A stretch of 64,000 nt of DNA from Ancylostoma caninum (lineage: Eukaryota; Nematoda; Chromadorea; Rhabditida; Ancylostomatidae), in assembly GCA_037903475.1 (NCBI GenBank), contig JBAJFG010000002.1, positions 2,170,001 through 2,234,000 of the forward strand, in the 5' to 3' direction. The notes below the pieces were generated by a model. The model ran no database searches. It had not been told where the DNA came from and saw nothing but the letters and a program-made list of their open reading frames with translations. The translations under genes and the position numbers were made by a program. Each line of letters begins with the position of its first letter. The stretch's first letter is position 1. Positions 1 through 13,995 of the stretch are shown here, piece by piece.

Positions 1-2805
1 TGTAAGAAATGTTTAGGTGGAGTCTACCCACCCATTTATAACAATTTAATGAGCTTTTTGAGCGCCAAACGGTAGTTAACTAAGAAATGTAAGTTCCGCC
101 ACCATTTTGCGGACAGCTCCATTATTTCTCTTCTGCAACTGCAAGACGGAATACATCGTCAAAATTCTATCGCTGGGATTCTCTGGCTCGTTATCCAAGA
201 TGCCAGGAGTTGGTACTGGTGTTTAATGAATAGTGTTTCGCTGAATCCATCCCTGAGGTCGCAAGAGAGCGCATGTCGGTCCATAACCTCGAAGTGATAA
301 TGTATAATAGAAAGACATGAATGTGACTATCAAGACATTTTTCTTACAAAGGAACTTCCGAAAATAATCCGAAGCAAAAAATGTGAGCTGGTTGACACAA
401 GACACCCATTCCTTCGAAATTCATCACTTATTCATGTGCATCTTTATGCTTTTCCCGGAATCGTAGAGAACTCACAGAACTAAACCATCGTTCGCGCAAG
501 ATATTTTCGGCAAATATGTCTCGGACGCCAAAATCGATCCTGCGCTATAGAGTACAGCTCGGATGTTGGTAGGTAGACTTCAGATCCTAATTCAGGAGAG
601 GTACCTGGTTGGTGATTGGGTGCATTCCACCCACACTACCATCTGGAACACGCAAATTGGAAGCGCGTGCATCCAATGCGCAAACGGTCGCCCACGAGGT
701 ATCAGCTAGCAGCCTTCTCCACGGACGACATCACATAGTCTTTCCAGCTGATGCAGATCCTGGGCAAAACAACATTGATATAATGCACAAAAGGAAATAA
801 ATCTCACCAATATCAACCACATCAAATACCAAAAATTGAATCTCTCCAGAGCAGGAAGCACTTCAGAAGACAACGATTAAATTCCTTGTACTTAATTGGA
901 ACACAGCTCCAAAGTGCTTATCGATGACTTATCAATGACGTTGTTGCTCTCTTCTTCATCTCTAGCTACTAATAGAGTCATCGGAAATTACGCAAGTCGG
1001 CATCTGCTTAGTATCCATGGCGTTGTTCCCTAATATCAGCTGAATCTAGCTTTAGTGTGTGGGAACGTCTTCTGCGGCTCATGGTTCTAGAGAGTCTTTA
1101 TCGTAATCAGCTCTGTTCGCCTGGTAAACTGATTTAGCATGTTTGGTGTTTGTATATGGATTGTACGACTTCTGAGCCTGGATTTAATCTAATCCAGCGG
1201 TAAGAAAAGTGGGATACAATATCGTCCAGAAACAGTTATTTAAGTATACTTCTAAATTCCCGAGGCTTTGTTCTCAACGACTTTTCCCGGTAGACGCTGG
1301 CAGCTTCCTATGCTTGCGTTGTTGTTTTTGAAGCCACTTCTTCACGCATTGGCCATATTTCTTGCCAGCAGCAGTTCCAGTATTTATGTGTCTCGAGGTA
1401 ATCCAACACAAAAACATTACTATATTAAGTCTAAGCGAACTCCCCATCCTCAATTCAAGAACGTCATTTCGGAGCTGGTGCTGGAACAAGCGTTGTTTTT
1501 TTTTTTGAAAACGAACAGCAAAGTACTGGATGAAGTGCAAAACTCATTCTTCCCTGCCTCTTCTCGCAGGTGTGCTGCCGTGTCTGCTCTTGTAGGAAGG
1601 AATGCACAAAAAAAATTCCTTTAGGGACATCATGGGGAAGAGGAACACGCAGAACCTCAGAATGGTTCAAAAACTACCGATTGGTAGTGTTCCTGATGTT
1701 GTTAGAGCGTATCCTCTTCCCATATAACGTGATCTGGATGTACACTAGGAAGACTCTATTGCACGCTTGGTAGCATGTACATGTTTATATGTTTACAATA
1801 CATTATTTCGATCAATAAGCTTTGTACTTCAGATTGAGCGGCAAGATCCGGATCTACTTTCGTTTCGTTTTGCCTGTGTAGAAGAACAGGACTGTAACAA
1901 GGTAGCGTATTTCTGCGAGGATTTGATGGCAGTAACATAGTCGCAGTGTACTAGGAATGGCTTCAAATGAGACGAGGGAGAAGCCATTCTGTAAAATTGA
2001 CCGCAAGCTATCAATGAACACACGAAATGTATTTTCGAAGAGTCGGATCTCGATTGGATTCAGAAAGAAAAAAAAACAAAGGATCTTTTCCAATCAATTA
2101 ATAATTTTAGGTCTTTCCTTTTTCAGTTATTCAAATTTCGAGCTAGTTTGAAAACTAACTTACTCCGGTATTCAAGAATCCAACTGTTCGAATTTAAACA
2201 TTTATTCGAGCATTTTATTCGTTCCAAAGTAGACAAGCTAGTGAGTGACCTCTCTTCCAGTAACTATATGCAAAGGTCTACAGTGCGTCCTCCCTTCTGC
2301 TCTTTTGTTTTCTGCTCACAGCTCTGTTTTTGCCAAGCTTTTTTTTCTGGTTTGCCACAAACGAAGCTCAAAGCTTTTGGAAGCGCTCAGAACATGTATA
2401 AGCTCTGTAACGAAGTTTTATCAAACATTTATCCAGTGTGTCCAATAAGCAAGCAGTAAATAAATGAACATAAACACGAAAATAGCAACTGAATGTATAG
2501 CATAGATGAGCTTCACCTCCAAAGTTGATGTTCACGCCGCCTCCAGAGCGCATTCTCACAATATAGTCGCTGTTGTCCCACAATTTTGTTCCGCGTGTAA
2601 GAGTGGCCCAAAAAGTGGGTATTTCATCAAAAAAAAAAAGAACCCGCAACCAGCTCTGAATCCCGTCAATGAAATTAATGGAGAGAAAATTCGAAAACAA
2701 AAAGATTTAAACATGTATGCAAACCCAAACATCAAATGTCGGAAAGAAAAATGATGACCGCAACATCTGACTACAAAGTCGCACCCCAACATCAAGGATA
2801 CGATC
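1..2805. other. stretch without a recognisable gene
   Basis: I find no conserved protein, RNA gene or complete transposon here. The open frames are all under about 130 codons, overlap on both strands and have no recognisable domain or consistent splice-site pairs. Exons of a fast-evolving gene cannot be excluded. Confidence 0.5.
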
Positions 2806-2807
2806 TG

Positions 2808-3296
2808 CTTTAACGCATTCGTGACCTTACGCTTTTGGCATGGTTTGTCACATGGGACACACATGCTTTTGCACAAGTGGGACTCGTGCTCAACCGCTTG
2901 AGCACGTGCTCTTACGAGGTAGGAATTTTTCCTCCGCCGCATAATATCCCGAATTTGCGCAAATCTATTTCTCCTTTGTGATCGTCAAGAGTATTTACAA
3001 ATATTTGTCGTCCATTTACTTGATACTGATTGTAGTTTATTTTTCATATGTATCGTTCTCTCTGGTGTGTGTTTCAACCATATATAAAAAAAAAGTTTGA
3101 GTGAAAATCTGCTCTGCCCAGTGCATATATAGAACTTGAATATTTGCTAGTGTAACACTACATAGAAGTTTGCTGATTATGACTGCTTCACAGAAATATA
3201 ACTCTGAAAAGAGCGTGCTCAGCCGGTTGAGCACGCGGTTCCACGCGTCGCACCGTGCGTGTCAACCGGTTGAGCACATTGTCGCGAAGGTGTTAA
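2808..3296. repeat. probable terminal-inverted-repeat (MITE-like) element
   Basis: The left end (about 2808-2915) and the reverse complement of the right end (about 3206-3296) resemble each other. Both begin with a TTAACRC-type motif followed by TTCGYGA, and both contain near-palindromes of the form TGCTCAACCGGTTGAGCA (2890-2907, 3216-3233 and 3256-3277). A related fragment with a similar palindrome and CGCGAACGTGT end lies at about 21541-21665, which argues for a dispersed family. The interior encodes nothing recognisable. The arms are imperfect, so the boundaries are approximate. Confidence 0.4.
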
Positions 3297-3954
3297 TCCA
3301 GCCGCGAGAGATGGAGGCAAGGGACACACATAGCTGTATTCCTAACAGGCTCCCACTTTGTGAACAAGAATTAAAAAAGATCGAAGAACTTCCGATATCT
3401 CGCTATATCCAGAGCTGCAGATGTCAAGCACGCGTATCCACAAAATGCCGTCTCATCAAAATCCCTTCAACTATATAATAAAACGATGAAATAGGACGAT
3501 CTGTCTCGCACTGAAACAATGTTGAGTGTTTGTGTTCGTACTGTGGAATCCATAACGACACAGCAAACCTCAATCATGGAGCCAAAATCCAGTCTGCATC
3601 GTAAGCCACTGTTTTCTTTTTTCGTAGGATGACAGCAACGTTCAGTTGCGTCACTGTCAATTCTATGCGCCTTCATGTTTCTGTGGGACTTGAAATTTCC
3701 CCATCTATGCGTCTTTTTTCTGCACCGCGGCGTGCATCATATGCAGTAAAGAAACAGTTTCGTTATTTTAACACCTTCCATCAATTACGTAATTGAAAAA
3801 CTTTTTTTTTCAAACTAACAGAACGCACCTAATACCTGATACACTAGAGGTCTTTGAAAAGATGATGTTCGCAAAAGCGAAGTAGAGCAAACATCAACAG
3901 AGCTAATGCATAAGGTTCCGGTGGAACTGCAAAAAATATCTTTATAGCGAACTA
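3297..3954. other. stretch without a recognisable gene
   Basis: AT-rich sequence with short overlapping open frames only. Nothing here is recognised. Confidence 0.5.
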
Positions 3955-4980
<1,026 letters not shown>

Positions 4981-7900
4981 TTTATATATACAGATTGAAG
5001 GATTCTTTTTCCATAAATTTTGGCTAAAGCCTACTGGTAAGTGTAGTTTGCGTCAAGTCTAGCAAAAAGTGAAGAAGGCTCGTGGAAGCCAACACATCGG
5101 TCTGTTTGGTTAGATTTTCACCATACTTCTCAGTACACGCCGCATCATTATTTACTAACGGCCTGTGTCAGCCAACTTGATGGCGACGATAAATGTCTAC
5201 ACAGTGGTCATTTTTTCTTGCAGGCCTCCTTTAGAGCTTTGCACAGAAAACGCTAAACCACATCCGAGGTATTTAATTGTTGTTGTATTGTAACGTTTGG
5301 CCAGACTAGATGCGTGCGCGGCGCGGGTGGGAAATTCCGCCTCGTCGCGAACGTCCGGTTTGCCGAGTTCTGACACAGGGAACCCATACGCGCGCGTCAA
5401 ATTCATTTTCGTAGTATTTTAGTATTTACGGTGGAATAGTCGCGCCAACTCCACCCACTTTTCCGTTTGTCCCGCAGTTGTCATGCCGCGAGAAACGGTG
5501 CGGGTCGGCGCTCCAAACGCCCCAATTTCAGAGTTGGAGGAGTTCCTTCAGAGCAAGATGTCGAGTTGTTCAGATGAGGTTGAATAAAACGGTTGATAAT
5601 GGTGCGTTTATTGTCAACTTCAATATCTTCTTGGCCCTCTGGGTAGTTGGTTCGTTCTTCAGTTTTTTGAAGTAAAATGTAAAATGGCGCAGTCTTGTCT
5701 CCATACATTTAGGTAAACTTCCACAGAGGGTGGAATATTTGCCAACATAGCACATCCCATACCGGACTGGGACTCATGAACACATAGTTGTACCTTTTTG
5801 GAAGTCACATGCAACCATGCTGTCATTTGTAAACGTCTTGTGACTCGTATACGACACTATCCCCAGCCTTCATGTGAATCACCCTGATTACAAGATTCAT
5901 GAACAATGCGGTGAAGTATAACATGTTGGAACTGATGGCAGCAGCAACTATGAGTCATAGAGCATCTCCTATCGCAAAGTAGCCATCAATTGCCGCGAAG
6001 CCTTTTTGATAGAATTCCGATGACTACGGCGGCATCAAAGGTAGACATGTGATACAGACATCGTCGATAAAATCGTTTGAGAGACCAGAGAGACTACTCA
6101 AAAAAATGGTTAGGAGAAGTATGATCAGTGGCAACTACTGAACAGGTCGTGGAACTTGTGGACATGCCCACAAAGGACAATCTTGATATAAGAACGAGTT
6201 ATCGATGAGCCAAAACTCTTATATTTCACAAAAATGTGCGTCTTAATATTTACAACACTCTGCTTCTAGTGAGGCGATCGTGCTGAACCCCACAAAATCC
6301 ATCACATTCTCGTATTATCGTATCGTATATGTAGGCGGAAATTCTGTGATGCTATGTCCTTCACGTTTTCAGAAGTCACATTTAATTCACAACAGTTGCA
6401 GTGACAGTCTATCCTAGTTCTTCTTCCGAAGTTTGGAATCGATTTTGGGAAGCGGTGTTCAACTGTTTGGCGAATGTGCCTGTAAAGATATTCCCAGCAA
6501 AGCACATGGCGCCATTTGCATTCGTTTTCATATCGTTTCCCAGCGAAAACGATTTCAATTTGGGGTGTTTCGGCTCACTTGCACTGTACTCAGTACACTC
6601 GTTGACGAGCGCTCTTAACGGTGAATCATTGCTTCATAGTCTGAGCACGGATTCTCTCGTAACTTCTCTCCTCGAAGACTCATTCCAAATGTCAGTTGTC
6701 TCAGGTTGAATACTTTATGCTTCAGCACGCTAATCTCAATGAGAAGAACAGAATTCCGACTCTTCATTGCAGTCGCTCTGGTCTGCTCCCTTGTCTTAGC
6801 AGGTGGGCTGATGATCCAGTACTCCACTATTTCATTGTTTATTGTCCGAAGGAATATTCCCCTCTTTCATGCTGGTAGAGATGTTCGTGGTAATGCATGT
6901 ACGTGTCAGCGTATGAGATTGGATAAGACAGTAGCCCCTGTCCACATGGCATCACCGATAGTTTGAACTCCATCATTCAGCACTTCAAAAACCAAATTCA
7001 TAGCTGTAATGGCAATTCCAGTGATATTTCGTCGAGCTAGCAGAGAAATTTGTAGTCACAACCTAGTCGCAGTTTGTTTCTGTCTTTCCTGTCTTTTTTG
7101 CAAGAAACAGTTCTCACCACCTGATAGTGTTGATATGCGATCACATTGTGATGTAACTGGGATAGCCAGTTAGATTGTGGCATAGAGTAGAGGAAACACC
7201 ACCCATCAAAATGTTTGCGGAACTCCTAATCCAGAGTGAATCGAACTTCTGAGCCGCACTGATCGGCACTCATTGCTCCGTTCCATTTTGTTCTACCACG
7301 TCAGGCACGACGCAGTGTGCAAAGGAAATCGCGGAGCTGAAACAGGCCTAAATGCCATGAAGTCGTTAGCTTCTTTCCGCTCTGAAAAGTTCCGACAAAA
7401 TCCAAATAAAGCGAGTAATGTATTGAAATCCCGCGGAATGTGAATTTGAATTTAGTCTCAATGCTACAATTGCGCTTTCCGCTTACCCCGCGCTTAGCAA
7501 CTTCCACGGCTGCTAGCGAGCTGCTTTCCAAACAGCTAAACAAGGCGTTACTTCTGTACATAGAATATGAAACTCGCGAAATGTACGGGAATGTGTGGTG
7601 TTTCCTCTACTCTATGGCACATCACGTTATCCAGGAAACTGGGACGGCGTTCGCCAAAGGAAGAAATCTTGGACGGTGGGCGGAAGCTTGGAAGGAATTG
7701 CTATTTCTTCGATGTAGCAATTGCTTCGAAATTGACCGTACGTCATGAATGTGTACACTTGCCTCTTCCATGCTGACAACGATATTTCGTCATTTCTCTG
7801 ACCACTCAACACCGCTTTATCACCTCTTTGTCTTCATCACCGAGTTGATCTCCTTTGGTGCTACCACTATCAATACGGGGTTAAGGGCAGCACCCAGGGC

Positions 7901-9199
7901 AAAATCTCGAAATTTCGACAAATTGTAAGGTATTTCAGTAGATTGAGCACTGTTGAATCTCTGAAACTCACCAGAACAAAGAAATCTTCGTCCGGACCTT
8001 CAATTCGTTGCTCCGATACAAGTTGGCCTGAGTTGCACGAGCGCTGAGAGTGGACTGATAGAAAAAATCAATGATGCCATTTTTTCGCGATTTTCGCTAC
8101 CTATTTTTTTCGTGCAGTCATATACTTGCATTGCTCAGTGACTTTCTCGGGAAAGGAGTAAGCATAGAGGAAGTAAAGCAACAAATAGGGAAAACACTGA
8201 GAAAGAAGTCTCAAAATTACCAAAGTAGGTATTGAAGTCAAACTGGAATTGCGGAGAAAAACCAACGAGCAAGTAAACGGTGAAGTTTGCAACAAAAAAT
8301 AGGAAGAAGATGAGAGTTAGTCCACCAAAAAACAAAAAGGGAAAAGTACGTTTTAAATGCTAAAGCAAGTTAGGTGAAAAGCAATTGATTATGAACAGCT
8401 GATATGTGACATTGTTCGCGCTCTAAGAATGTTTTCCAGCTCTAGTTCAGAGGCGACAGTTTGCACCAATACGCTGAATTGAAATGTTGAAACGGAGTTG
8501 TACTTGAGATATCTTGTAGAACACGGGTTTTCCAGCAGCACTTCCATCGCAGAATTTCAAGAATTATGGCTCGAGTTCAAGAACATTCGAAACTTCGAAG
8601 ACTAAGATCATAGTGGGTGCTGCGTTTAACCTTCTGAGCATCCTCAGACTTCCAGTAACTGTGGCGGCCACTACAGTTGGCGGTCAGCGCATGGGTAAAA
8701 CGAATGAAGAGATCCCAAGCGAGGATCCCAAAGTCAGAGGAATCATTATGGATGTGGCGTGGAGGCCGACAGTTATCATTTCCTATCACTCAGATCATAA
8801 GTTCATTCTGATAACAACTTCGAGAAAAACGCGATGAAAAGCGACGGACTCCGCCTGGAGGAGATCCAAGGCGACGTAATGTGGCAATCGATACGCATCG
8901 TTTTTGTCATCATTATTTCTTATATCGCTGGTTCGTTTTGATTCATTTTGAAATGGCGGAGTCTGGTGATACTCTTACATCGTAATCAGACATTCTAGCC
9001 AATTACTCAGTTGATCCCTTCGTATAGTTCGGCTAAATTTGGGGGGCTTCGTCAAAACCACTGTGTTTTTGAACAACGAGATTAAAACTCTTATTTTGAA
9101 AGCAATTAAGGTAACGTAATCAGATGTACCCTCACTCGGGGTGTGGGGGGGGGGGGAGCGGGTAGGAATATCACATCTATCATATTTTCACTTGAGTTA
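4981..9199. other. stretch without a recognisable gene
   Basis: No conserved protein is recognised. Two weak hints exist. Near 6739 a plus-strand ATG follows a TTCAG acceptor and opens a signal-peptide-like run. At 8101-8335 (minus) there is a hydrophobic frame. Neither could be extended into a gene. A poly-G run lies near 9147-9159. Confidence 0.45.
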
Positions 9200-9464
9200 C
9201 AGTGAGCGTCGTTGCTGGTGGTCTTTCCGCGGCCTCGATAAGGAGCCGCACAACCGTACCGTTGCGCCGGAAACGATGTCATTTGCTGCCGTTATGTTAT
9301 TTCTAGCAGCTTCAGATGAAAACAGAAAAGATTATCAAATCGGGAAAGAAAGCATGTAGAAATACTATTCTGGCGGCAGAAGACATCGATTCTGACGCTC
9401 GCGGCGCGGTTGCGCGGCGTCCTTCTCGAGGCCGCGGAAGGGACACCGACACTGACATTCACAG
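9200..9464. mobile_element. fold-back MITE, copy A (about 265 bp)
   Basis: The termini are inverted repeats of about 90 bp. The left end starts CAGTGAGCGTC and contains CCGCGGCCTCGATAAGGA. The reverse complement of the right end starts CTGTGAATGTC and contains CCGCGGCCTCGAGAAGGACG. Related copies occur at 39012-39226 and, split by a mariner, at 54256-55441. The copies share the interior block TTTCTAGCAGCTT. A TA flanks the left end, which suggests TA target choice, but the right flank has diverged. There is no coding capacity, so it is a non-autonomous DNA element. Confidence 0.7.
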
Positions 9465-12400
9465 AACATATAGCGATGTTAGCAAAGTTCTGTTTGTGAG
9501 CCCGGACTCATGCCGTCTCCCTCCATGCATTTTTGGTGCCGTTTGTTATTTCTCGTGTTCTATCATTTTTTTCTTTTCTAGTGACTGACTATGTTGTCCA
9601 CCTAGTCAAAAGCTTAGGCACAGAACTCCAATAAATTGATGTTTTCAAACGAAATTATCACAAATGCATTTCCGAAAAGTTACACAATATCAGCAAAAAC
9701 CGCAAGCGTAAGGAAAAGTTGCAACTGAAAAGCCTCGCAAACCTACACCCACATCCAAAAAAATATTTGCCTCCCAAATATTAAGTGCGAAACCTGAGGA
9801 ACAAATTGCCATCTAGGTGCACGGGTGCACATAATGATATATCACCTTTCGATCGTTTTTCGCAGTAGGCAAGACAGCGCTGTGTTTTTGTAAGAACATG
9901 GTGTAACAGTGGAAAGTTGCGTTAGTGTATCGATTTGAAACAAGAGACCTTAGGGAGATAATGAAAGGGTCGATAGCCTCCTATACTAGCATCTCTGAGG
10001 ATACTTGACGAGTGCTACAACTCAGCACTCAAAGCCGACTTACTATGCTATCCCTTCAAGGAAACGGGAGTAGAAAGGGTGAGAGCTATCAGCGACCCCG
10101 TTCACTGTCTGGTGTATGTGTGCCCAATTCGTATTTCTCAAAAGTTTTTTCCCTCCACTATCTTGAAGAAGCTTAATCTATGGATTTAGGGACAGAACAT
10201 CCTTAACTACTTCGGGATATTAGCAAAACAATTGAGGACAACGTGAAGGAATGCACTAACAGCACATACATATTGATGAAACTCGCACCGGCCACGTCTC
10301 AGACGCATTAAGCTAATCCTTCGTCGATTTAAGTGCATAGGCTAAGCACTACAAGTGATGATGACAGTGTCGACGTGGAACTGCATCGAGGGGCAGTCAG
10401 TAATTCTATGTTTCAAAAAATACGACCACATCCACAGTCACATTTTTCCCTTGATCACGGACGGATTCAAAAGCAGACTGCAATCGCCGACTTTTTATTT
10501 GAGATTTTTCCACATATGGAACTTTATTGAGCCGAAAGAACCAACTGCACGTAATGCCCTGTCGGTAACCCTTTTTTATCCCGATTTTTTACCTGCGAGA
10601 GTATGTGGGCGCGCAAGCAGGCCTTGATCATAGTGGGCTAGTTCTTCAGCTGGGTTACACTAGTAATTTTGATGTTTTGAGCATGTAGTAACATTAAGAT
10701 TGTCGTTATCATTGTCGTGAGTGATGCTTGGGAGATTTTGATTGATTTGCAGCTTAATTTTTGTGATACAGTCGGATTCAAAAATCGCCCAAATAGATAG
10801 TTGTGTAGGCGTCTATTCCAAATGTTCAGCTTTTTATACATTGTATTGCTAATAAAATAAAAGAGACTAGGTCGACAATATTTCGACCTAGGCATCTAGG
10901 CAATATTTTGATGGATTTACTTTTTTTTCAAATCAAGTGCACTCGCAAGTTGATATCGTTCGTGAATACGCTTGATCTGAAATATTGGTTCATCAGGTTG
11001 ATTTAGGAATATCCAAGTTTCGTAGTGAGGCAGACCAGCTCTCCATTTCAGTTCATTCTTATTTATTTCATTCAATTCTGATTGTTCTTTCATTTATTTC
11101 AACTCTTTTTATTTCTTCTCTTTAACTCTGATTTTAACTTGGTAGATTCGCTCAAGAGACATAGCGTTTCTCCTAATCCTTTGCTCGGCCTAGCAGCAAT
11201 TCATTTCATTATTGTCTTCGTTTCTCGAACTGTCCTGCAATGTCCCCATCATGGAGAAAAAAAAGATTGGTAAGAGCTCAGACAATCTTCAGACGTTCTC
11301 GATTAGGAAGAGAATCCCAATCCGTCATTTTGAATAGTAATTATGCAGTTCTATTGAAAAAAAAAAACAATATCCATTCAATATCCACCGCTACGCTATA
11401 GATTCGACCACCGCTCTGATAATCTCGTTACAGTCTTTGGAATACCATGTCTAGAAGAACCCCGAATGAACAAAGTTTTTGCTCACATGTCCCACTATGA
11501 CGCAACAGGCAAAAGGTTCCCGTACATTGAAGTTGTTCAAGGTCGATGCTTCATCACTGCAAGGTCATCGCCGACCCTTGCATTCAGAAGTAGCAAAGGA
11601 GATCGATAGATGGCTGTTATTGTTGAGACATACATGCAGTGTCCTCTAGACTGCTGATATAAAAAGATCCGCCTTTATTTCAGTGTCGTACGTAGAGTGG
11701 CAGGACTGGGAGAGAACGTGGGAAAAGTGGCAACCCCGCCGCTTCGGGAACTAATCTGGAAGAATAAAAATTCGAAAGTATTAATTTTGATAATGAATGA
11801 TTATTTATGTTTATTTGGCATACAGTTTTATAATAAAAACAATTAATTAAAAAATAAACTAGAATTCTTCTTATTTTATGAGGTAATTTCGAAAATTTGG
11901 CGACTTTTTCTCGGGGTGAGGGTGCCCCGCTACGTTACGTCCACCACTGATTCTTTTACATCCAAATTCTCAGAGACATCTGCAAGTAATTTTGTTTTTG
12001 CAGATAAGGCTGCCGAGCTTTTGAAAGGAGGCTCTCACAAAGACAACGAGACGGTGAGTTTTTCTGAACATTCACTTGGCTTTGCTTTGAACTTACTAAA
12101 TTTGTAATGGTTATCCAGTTGTGTCTGTTGAAGCTTTCAGATACAAAGTTGAAAAAGGCAGAAATGGGGAGTTTCTGACCAACACACAAGAATTTGCTGA
12201 AGCAGCTTGTGACAGAGCCTCGAGCAAAATAATTTCCGTTTTTGAGAACGAAATCGGGAAGGGAAATGGGTCCCACCGTTTCATTCCGAGCAGCCAACAA
12301 AATGCCGAACAAAAATCGACAAAACCACACTATTGATTACTTCCCCTTGGTTTGAGAAACTACGTTAGAGCTCTTAAAATGCATGGAAGTTCAAGGACAG

Positions 12401-12898
12401 CTTTAAATTCACAATGTGAACTTTAGTTTCCTTCTCATAATTCTCTCAACCATTTCGTTTTTGATTTTTTCTTGTGGATTTTTCGTGAAAATGCTTTTCA
12501 ATTCTTTGTTTATGGGAGATTTCTTCCAAACTTTTTATAGGCTATAAAATGCAGCATTTCGATTCGAAAGCTGTTTCATGCGAATCCACGGCCATGTGTT
12601 AGGTTTCTATTCAATTTTGAATATTAATATATATATTAATATATTACCACTACAAAACATTTCACTGCTGAGGAAATCATGGAAGTGCTCACTCTTGATT
12701 TCTTGGAAATCTGCAATCGACGCCCCTATCGATGACAGCCGTGGGAGAATTCCAGAAAGATCAAGGAATATCGGAAGGGTGGTGATTCTATGTAGTGACT
12801 GCGGTTTCGTTCTAGGAGGCACGGGCAGGTCAACAGTAATATGCTGGCCCCTCGTCACAAGATTCCTCAGCGATATTCGTTCGCTTGCTTGCGTAGTT
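9465..12898. other. stretch without a recognisable gene
   Basis: No conserved gene is recognised. A possible exon pair on the plus strand has good splice signals: about 12003-12053 after TTTTTGCAG and ending at GTGAGT, then from 12119 after TTATCCAG. The longer downstream frame does not join in phase to the upstream exon and matches nothing I know, so it is not called a gene. Confidence 0.4.
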
Positions 12899-13211
12899 TT
12901 GATAAGGCATAAAGGATAAAGGATAAAGTGGTCGGCGTTAATCAATCCCGTCACGAGGGATGCGCCACGCATTCGACTTCATCTGAGCATCGTAGAGGCG
13001 TTGAATGCGTATGTGCCCTGTACAATGACTTGCGGGGGGCACCCGATGTACCAAGTCAGTGCTTCATCCTCCCAGACTCCTCTGGTACCAATTTACCGAC
13101 CCCGGAGGGATGGAAGGCTTGGTTGGCCTCGGGCGGGATCGAACCATCGATCGTGTGCGTGCGCAGCGAGCCTCTTACCACTGCGCCACACGCGCCCCTT
13201 GATAAGGCATA
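12899..13211 (-). mobile_element. tRNA-derived SINE with perfect 13-bp target duplication
   Basis: Read on the minus strand from about 13198, the head carries RNA polymerase III promoter boxes of tRNA type: an A box with TGGCGCAGTGG and a B box GGTTCGATCCC (near 13138-13148). The element body runs to about 12912 and ends in a short tandem tail, AAGGATA units on the plus strand, as expected for a SINE 3' end. The 13-mer TTGATAAGGCATA occurs exactly at both edges (12899-12911 and 13199-13211), marking a target-site duplication. The tRNA-like head is too diverged to be a functional tRNA. Mobilisation would depend on a partner LINE, which is inference. Confidence 0.85.
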
Positions 13212-13995
13212 CGACATAACTTTTAACAACTGCTCTGCTGGGTATTGCGCTTCTTCCACGCTCGTTGTCTTCCACTTCATTCCACTTCAAACAGCTGTAT
13301 CAGTAATTCGGAATTTACAAATAACAAAACGTTAAGTGTGAACGCTTGAAATGTATGAAACAAAATGAGAGTACCTCACAGTCTACTCGCTTGATAATTT
13401 TCAATTAAGTACAAGAGTCGAGTAAACCTTAAGGGCAGTATGTCATCTCGTTTCGTCGGTTCTAAGTATCAACAGACTCTAGACCTCCTCGTCACGCTGA
13501 TTCCAAAGATGTACGTCAAACTCATAAAAATGACGAAAACCCGTTTTCGGAGGGTCCGAAAGTGCAGTTCACGGACCACCTGGGCGGAGCGGTCCGTGAA
13601 TGTGCTGGCTGCCCGCCACGTCTGCAGCGTTGGCCAACACGTCTAGACGTGTCCAATCGATGAGATCAACGGCTTCACGCGTCCACTCGGCTCGACAAAC
13701 TGTTACAAATCCCGTCCCGAAAAACGTTTAAAAAGGGTTTAAAGACCTTTTTGTAACATTTTACGTATACCGTTGGATTCAGCGTATCGAGGAGATTCAG
13801 AATCTGGTAAAAGCTCAAGACACGAAAACGAGGTGATACACTGCCTTTAACTTTTTGTTCTGCTTTCACAGTTCCTGTGGTAGATTTGAGAAAGTGCTAC
13901 AGAGCGCTCGCGAGCTTCTACATTTATATTTTGTTTCGCTGCTTCTTCATCAAAAGCTGCTTGTGACGGCATTTTAGCTCTAGGTTCGATATTTA
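13212..13995. other. stretch without a recognisable gene; one short hairpin
   Basis: No gene is recognised. A perfect 10-bp stem (TTCACGGACC at 13568-13577, its complement at 13591-13600) encloses a 13-base GC-rich loop. Its meaning is unknown. Confidence 0.5.

Noticed and set aside
8101..8335. Membrane-protein exon on the minus strand
   Set aside because: Hydrophobic because of T-rich DNA; no family match and no consistent partner exon.
11956..12330. 124-codon minus-strand frame
   Set aside because: Composition is unremarkable, no domain is recognised, and it overlaps plus-strand candidate exons with better splice sites.
13130..13198. A tRNA gene on the minus strand
   Set aside because: The promoter boxes are tRNA-like, but the arms are diverged, and a perfect 13-bp duplication plus a tail mark it as a SINE.
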